Shown here: positions 45,258 to 48,279 of the stretch, in pieces
How positions within the stretch are numbered: position 1 is the stretch's first letter
How the letters are laid out: each line of letters opens with the position of its first letter
Notes under the pieces: model-generated
Databases searched by the model: none
Seen by the model: only the letters and a program-made list of their open reading frames with translations
Told to the model about the DNA's origin: nothing
Translations under genes and position numbers: made by a program
Origin: Prevotella sp.
GTDB taxonomy: Bacteria; Bacteroidota; Bacteroidia; Bacteroidales; Bacteroidaceae
Direction of reading: 5' to 3'
Assembly: GCA_022778905.1 (NCBI GenBank)
Contig: JALFRV010000046.1
Location: 1-48,279, forward strand
Length of the DNA stretch: 48,279 nucleotides

Positions 45258-45857
45258 ATGAAACGACTTTTAATCATGCTCATGGCCCTGTTGGGATTCG
45301 TCAGCATACATGCACAGGCACTCTACCAGCAGACCGTACGCGACGCAGACGGCAAGCAGGTCAGCCTGAAGGCCTACAAGGGGCAGGTGATGCTCATCGT
45401 CAACACCGCCACCAAGTGCGGATTCACCCCGCAGTACAAGGAATTGGAAGCGCTGTATGAGAAATACCGTGACCGCGGATTCGTCATCCTAGACTTCCCC
45501 TGCAACCAGTTCGGCGAGCAGGCACCAGGCTCCGTGGAGGAGATACGCCAGTTCTGCACGGCCAAATACGACACGCAGTTCCCGCTGTTTGACAAGATCG
45601 AGGTGAACGGACCGGACGAGTCGCCCCTCTACACCTATCTGAAGAGCCAGCAAGGATTCACAGGTTTCGGCAAGGGAGTGCGCGCGAAGATGATGAAGAT
45701 GATGCTGAAACGCAAGGACAAAGACTACGCCCGGAAGAGCGATATCAAGTGGAACTTCACCAAATTCCTCATAGACAGGAATGGCAAAGTGGTCAAGCGC
45801 TTCGAGCCGACGGCAAAGATGGAAGAGGTGGACAGCATGATCCAGTCACTCCTATGA
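45258..45857 (+). CDS. Periplasmic glutathione-peroxidase-family protein
   Basis: The 199-residue protein starts at the ATG at 45258, which gives a signal peptide (LLIMLMALLGFVSIHAQ); an upstream in-frame start lies in the promoter. The thioredoxin-like fold has the peroxidatic Cys54 in NTATKCGFTPQY, Gln84 in DFPCNQFGEQAPG and Trp165 in IKWNFTKFL, which form the GPx catalytic set. Bacterial members usually use thioredoxin-like reductants rather than glutathione. It would reduce peroxides in the periplasm. The insertion KGVRAKMMKMMLKRKDKD before the Trp motif is unusually basic. Its stop overlaps the next start (ATGA). Confidence 0.94.
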   Translation: MKRLLIMLMALLGFVSIHAQALYQQTVRDADGKQVSLKAYKGQVMLIVNTATKCGFTPQYKELEALYEKYRDRGFVILDFPCNQFGEQAPGSVEEIRQFCTAKYDTQFPLFDKIEVNGPDESPLYTYLKSQQGFTGFGKGVRAKMMKMMLKRKDKDYARKSDIKWNFTKFLIDRNGKVVKRFEPTAKMEEVDSMIQSLL

Positions 45858-46708
45858 GCACGATGAGACAGCTGAAGAGACTTTACGCAGCCGCCGTCCT
45901 GATGCTCTCGACAGCCGCCGGGGCATCGGCGCAGGACACGAATGCCGTGGTCAGCAATCACCGATACATGATCTATCAGTTCCCCAAAGGCCAGGAACCG
46001 AAGATAGACGGCAACACGGCCGACTGGAAATGCGTGGGACAGGCCTACGAGGTGACCGAACAGTTCATGAAGGAAGACGAGAAGAAGCACGCCAAACCGG
46101 ACACCGCGACGCTCAGATTCACCATGCGCGTGGGCTGGAGCGCCGCTACGCAACGGCTCTACTTCCTCTATGAGGCGGAAGATGACTACTGGCGGTTCAG
46201 CGAGAACACGCTTTCGACAGACATACTTGAGGTGGTAGTCGACGGCGATTGCTCCGGGGGGCCGTTCATCCAGCGCTTTCACCCGACAGCTGCGAATGAC
46301 GTTCAGACCGCCTGGTTCAACTTCCAGGGCGTGCAGGCACAGAATTACCACATCTTTACACCGCCACATGGCGACGACTGGTGCATGTACTGGGGCCCGC
46401 AGATCTGGCTGAAACAGAAGCCGTATGCCGATCATGCCTGTCGCTACGCATTCAAGGAGGGCGAGCGAGGCAAGCTGGTGCTCGAGTTTTACATCACACC
46501 TTACGACCGCGCTTTGGCCGACAGCCCGGCGAATTCGGTGCCTACGGCGCTCCGGGAGGGCAACGACGTGGGGCTCTGCTGGGCCGTGATCGACTGGGAC
46601 AGCAACCCTACGAGCAAGAATGGATTCTGGAATCTCTCCCGCACACACACGATGTACGGCAACGCCGACTATCTGCCTAAGTTCCGACTCATGCCCGTCG
46701 AGCGCTGA
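45854..46708 (+). CDS. Secreted CBM9-like carbohydrate-binding protein
   Basis: The 284-residue protein starts at the ATG at 45854, overlapping the peroxidase stop by four bases; 45863 is an alternative. A signal peptide (LYAAAVLMLSTAAGASAQ) precedes a beta-sandwich with CBM9-like features: KIDGNTADWKCVGQAYEVTE (the IDG...W opening), MRVGWSAATQRLYFLYEAED, DILEVVVDGDCSGG, and LVLEFYITPYDRA. CBM9-type modules bind reducing ends of glycans; some relatives in Bacteroidota stand alone, as here. Coupling to a peroxidase gene is unexplained. It is followed by a 700-bp gene-free stretch. Confidence 0.75.
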   Translation: MSTMRQLKRLYAAAVLMLSTAAGASAQDTNAVVSNHRYMIYQFPKGQEPKIDGNTADWKCVGQAYEVTEQFMKEDEKKHAKPDTATLRFTMRVGWSAATQRLYFLYEAEDDYWRFSENTLSTDILEVVVDGDCSGGPFIQRFHPTAANDVQTAWFNFQGVQAQNYHIFTPPHGDDWCMYWGPQIWLKQKPYADHACRYAFKEGERGKLVLEFYITPYDRALADSPANSVPTALREGNDVGLCWAVIDWDSNPTSKNGFWNLSRTHTMYGNADYLPKFRLMPVER

Positions 46709-46791
46709 ACAGCCACCATCCCCTGCCCCTGATTGGATGCAATGAGACCCACTGCACGAGTCAATCACGGCTACATACAACAAATCCCATT

Positions 46792-46825
46792 GCCCCTGCA
46801 GGGGCGGGCCTGGTGCCCGTCCGCC
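46792..46825. repeat. REP-like GC-rich palindromic sequence
   Basis: GCCCCTGCAGGGGC (46792-46805) is a perfect palindrome, followed by GGGCCTGGTGCCCGTCC, another short hairpin. Sequences reading roughly CAGGGGCGGGCCTGGTGCCC are, as I recall, common intergenic repeats in gut Bacteroidota. I see nothing recognisable in 46826-47104. Confidence 0.4.
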
Positions 46826-47104
46826 ATCAATCTACCTTCGGAACGATAATTGGCAAACGTTCATCCTCCCGCAATCCACCTAAATATCGACACACATCGG
46901 ATGCCCGTCCCTGCAGCAGGCTGTTTCCTGACGGCCGGTTCCATTCCTCCAAAACCATCTTTCCTCATTCCCTCAAACCGTCACTCGGCATTCGACAATC
47001 ACCCTTTCCATTCATTGGAAATCTCATCAAGGCATCCCATTTGATCCCTCCTCCCTAACCATCACAGCCTTCTCCGAGAAGCAGCTGAAAACTCCCGAAA
47101 ACAG

Positions 47105-47258
47105 GCACTTTTCATATGGCTTCCGCAGAGGATAGCTCCGGGCCGTCAAGAGCTATGCTCCGGGCCATCCATATGATAGTTTTCGGCCGTCCGGATGATA
47201 GTTTTCGGCCGTCCGGGGGACAGCTCCGTGCCGGGTGTGGCATAGGGATGCTTTTCCA
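47105..47258. repeat. 22-bp-period intergenic array E (divergent)
   Basis: Units start at 47127, 47149, 47171, 47193 and 47215, exactly 22 bp apart. Cores are AGAGGATAGCTCC (reversed), AGAGCTATGCTCC (forward), ATATGATAGTTTT, GGATGATAGTTTT and GGGGGACAGCTCC (all reversed). Spacers are GGGCCGTCA, GGGCCATCC, CGGCCGTCC and CGGCCGTCC. Degenerate units flank it at 47105 (TTTTCATATGGCTTCCGC) and 47237 (ATAGGGATGCTTTTCC). It is the most diverged of the five. The stretch 47259-47417 shows no gene. Confidence 0.85.
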
Positions 47259-47417
47259 ACAGGCAAAAAGTGGAAAAAATGAAGGAATGAGATGGCTTTT
47301 TCAAACGACCGGCACACAACTGCCATAGCAGATGGACAGAAAGACAAGATGACGAATATACAGGCGCGAAAAGGTTATTTAGAAGCCGGCAAACAGGTTA
47401 TTCGCAGATTATATAAC

Positions 47418-48279
47418 TTACAAACAGCCCTCGATGCGCTTGCGTTCACGGTCGGCATATTTGGCGAGCACCTTCGCTATTTCAGGATAGTAGCTTTCGA
47501 GCGTGGGGTATTTCCGGCGCTCGCGGGCATATCGTCGAAGGGCCGTCACAAGCTCCGGCATCCACTTGAAGTCGCGTGCAACCTGATTGTAGAGTTCATG
47601 CTGCACGTCTTCCCGTTTGCAGCCATTATCCATCATATAGCAGATGACGGCCGCGCGGACCACGGATTCGTTGATCACAGTCTGCTCATTGCCGTAGGCC
47701 TGACGCTGCATCGCCAGGGAGGAACAGCGATAGAGATAGTCGGCCGACTCCTTCAGCTGATCCCAATGATCCCCCTTCGCCAGCAGCGGATTGACAAATG
47801 AATGGTTGAACTCATGGATCAGCGTGGCTGCATAGGCTGCTCCGTCGGCATAAGGTGTGGGAGCAGCAGGATCCTCCACATATCCCACGATGGCGAACAA
47901 CTCCTTTGCGCGTCCCCGGCAGGCACGGTTTGCCCCGTAGTTACCACCGCCGTTGGTGCAGCCGATGATCACTCGGAAGGTCTCTTCAGGTGCTGTTCCG
48001 TAGAACGCAGGATACCACTCCTGCCGCAAAAGGCCCATCACGTTGGTCTTATAGGCTTCGACCGCACGGTCGTAGAATGGATGGTGGGCCGTATAAAACG
48101 CATGAAAGCGCGTGTCGCGGCAGAAGTCATTGAGGCGCATGAGCAGCGTGTCCTTGTCCACCTTGCTCCATCTGCGATCCATGGACTGCAGGTCTGTATC
48201 CATCCATCTCACGCCTTCGGCATCGACAGAGATATTGACCGCGAGATTCATTACAGCATCATAGGCCACGCCAAACTGC
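47418..48279 (-). CDS. HExxH-motif protein of unknown function (DUF4932-like), partial
   Basis: At least 287 residues of the C-terminal part are in the window. The frame stays open to the right edge (FGVAYDAVMNLAV), so the N-terminus lies outside. The apparent first codon at 48269 is an internal GTG. LIHEFNHSFVNPLLAKGDH contains HEFNH, a match to the zinc-peptidase HExxH motif, and a downstream NESVVRAAVICYMMDNG segment could supply a third ligand (Glu). The layout resembles DUF4932 proteins of Bacteroidota, which are predicted but uncharacterised metallopeptidases. The C-terminus is helical and basic. No partner gene is visible. Confidence 0.7.
   Translation of the reverse strand, partial: QFGVAYDAVMNLAVNISVDAEGVRWMDTDLQSMDRRWSKVDKDTLLMRLNDFCRDTRFHAFYTAHHPFYDRAVEAYKTNVMGLLRQEWYPAFYGTAPEETFRVIIGCTNGGGNYGANRACRGRAKELFAIVGYVEDPAAPTPYADGAAYAATLIHEFNHSFVNPLLAKGDHWDQLKESADYLYRCSSLAMQRQAYGNEQTVINESVVRAAVICYMMDNGCKREDVQHELYNQVARDFKWMPELVTALRRYARERRKYPTLESYYPEIAKVLAKYADRERKRIEGCL

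Noticed and set aside
15426..47258. The 22-bp arrays as CRISPR arrays
   Set aside because: Cores are only 13 bp, spacers are 9 bp and mutually similar, cores occur in both directions, and no cas gene is present.
48267..48269. GTG at 48269 as the start of the HExxH protein
   Set aside because: The frame is open to the window edge and a signal peptide is missing, so the gene most likely begins outside.

Overview
The window looks like chromosomal DNA of a Bacteroidota, most likely a Prevotellaceae member with fairly GC-rich coding DNA. The reasons are the repeated TAnnTTTG -7 promoter element (often TATCTTTG), two SusC/SusD pairs, RagA-type TonB receptors ending in Phe, SusD lipoproteins, and family-typical gene orders (rsfS-ftsH-cdsA; surE-lpxB divergent from parA-parB-DUF5683-lytic transglycosylase-relA/spoT).

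Layout. 1-1200: a 44-bp tandem repeat, a small GNAT-like acetyltransferase and an NADPH:FMN reductase-like flavoprotein. 1227-7050: a sugar-use locus with an AraC-type regulator divergent from a sugar-porter MFS transporter and a large DUF5107-TPR protein. 7411-8793: two secreted proteins of unknown function. 9384-11453: a secreted GH35 beta-galactosidase. 11659-11732: tRNA-Gln(CUG) on the minus strand with its own promoter and terminator. 11911-15310: rsfS, ftsH, cdsA. 15720-18459 (minus): surE, lpxB and a membrane-anchored metallo-beta-lactamase-fold protein. 18570-24743: parA, parB, a DUF5683 protein, a LysM lytic transglycosylase and a bifunctional (p)ppGpp synthase/hydrolase. 24914-41520: a polysaccharide-utilisation region with a pectinesterase-like CE8 enzyme, two susC-susD pairs and two tandem secreted clan GH-A-like hydrolases (DUF5060/DUF4038 type). 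41960-46708: a MerR regulator (minus), alaS, a periplasmic glutathione-peroxidase-like protein and a secreted CBM9-like protein. 47418-48279 (minus): a protein with an HExxH motif that runs off the right edge.

How they work together. The SusCD pairs would bind and import oligosaccharides released by the secreted hydrolases. The GH35 enzyme, the sugar porter and the DUF5107 protein are further carbohydrate genes. The rest is housekeeping: lipid A and phospholipid synthesis, chromosome partition, stringent response, membrane proteolysis and ribosome silencing.

The most striking unexplained signal is a set of intergenic arrays with an exact 22-bp period. Five arrays (about 15426, 26086, 32089, 41717 and 47105) share a 13-bp AGCTAT core that can lie in either direction, alternating with a 9-bp GC-rich spacer. 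They sit at ends of transcription units. Two further arrays with different sequence but the same 22-bp period lie at 8975-9035 (three GTGCA-N7-TGCAC palindromes) and 24814-24901 (AT-rich). I know of no established function for them. They are the best candidate in this window for something undescribed.
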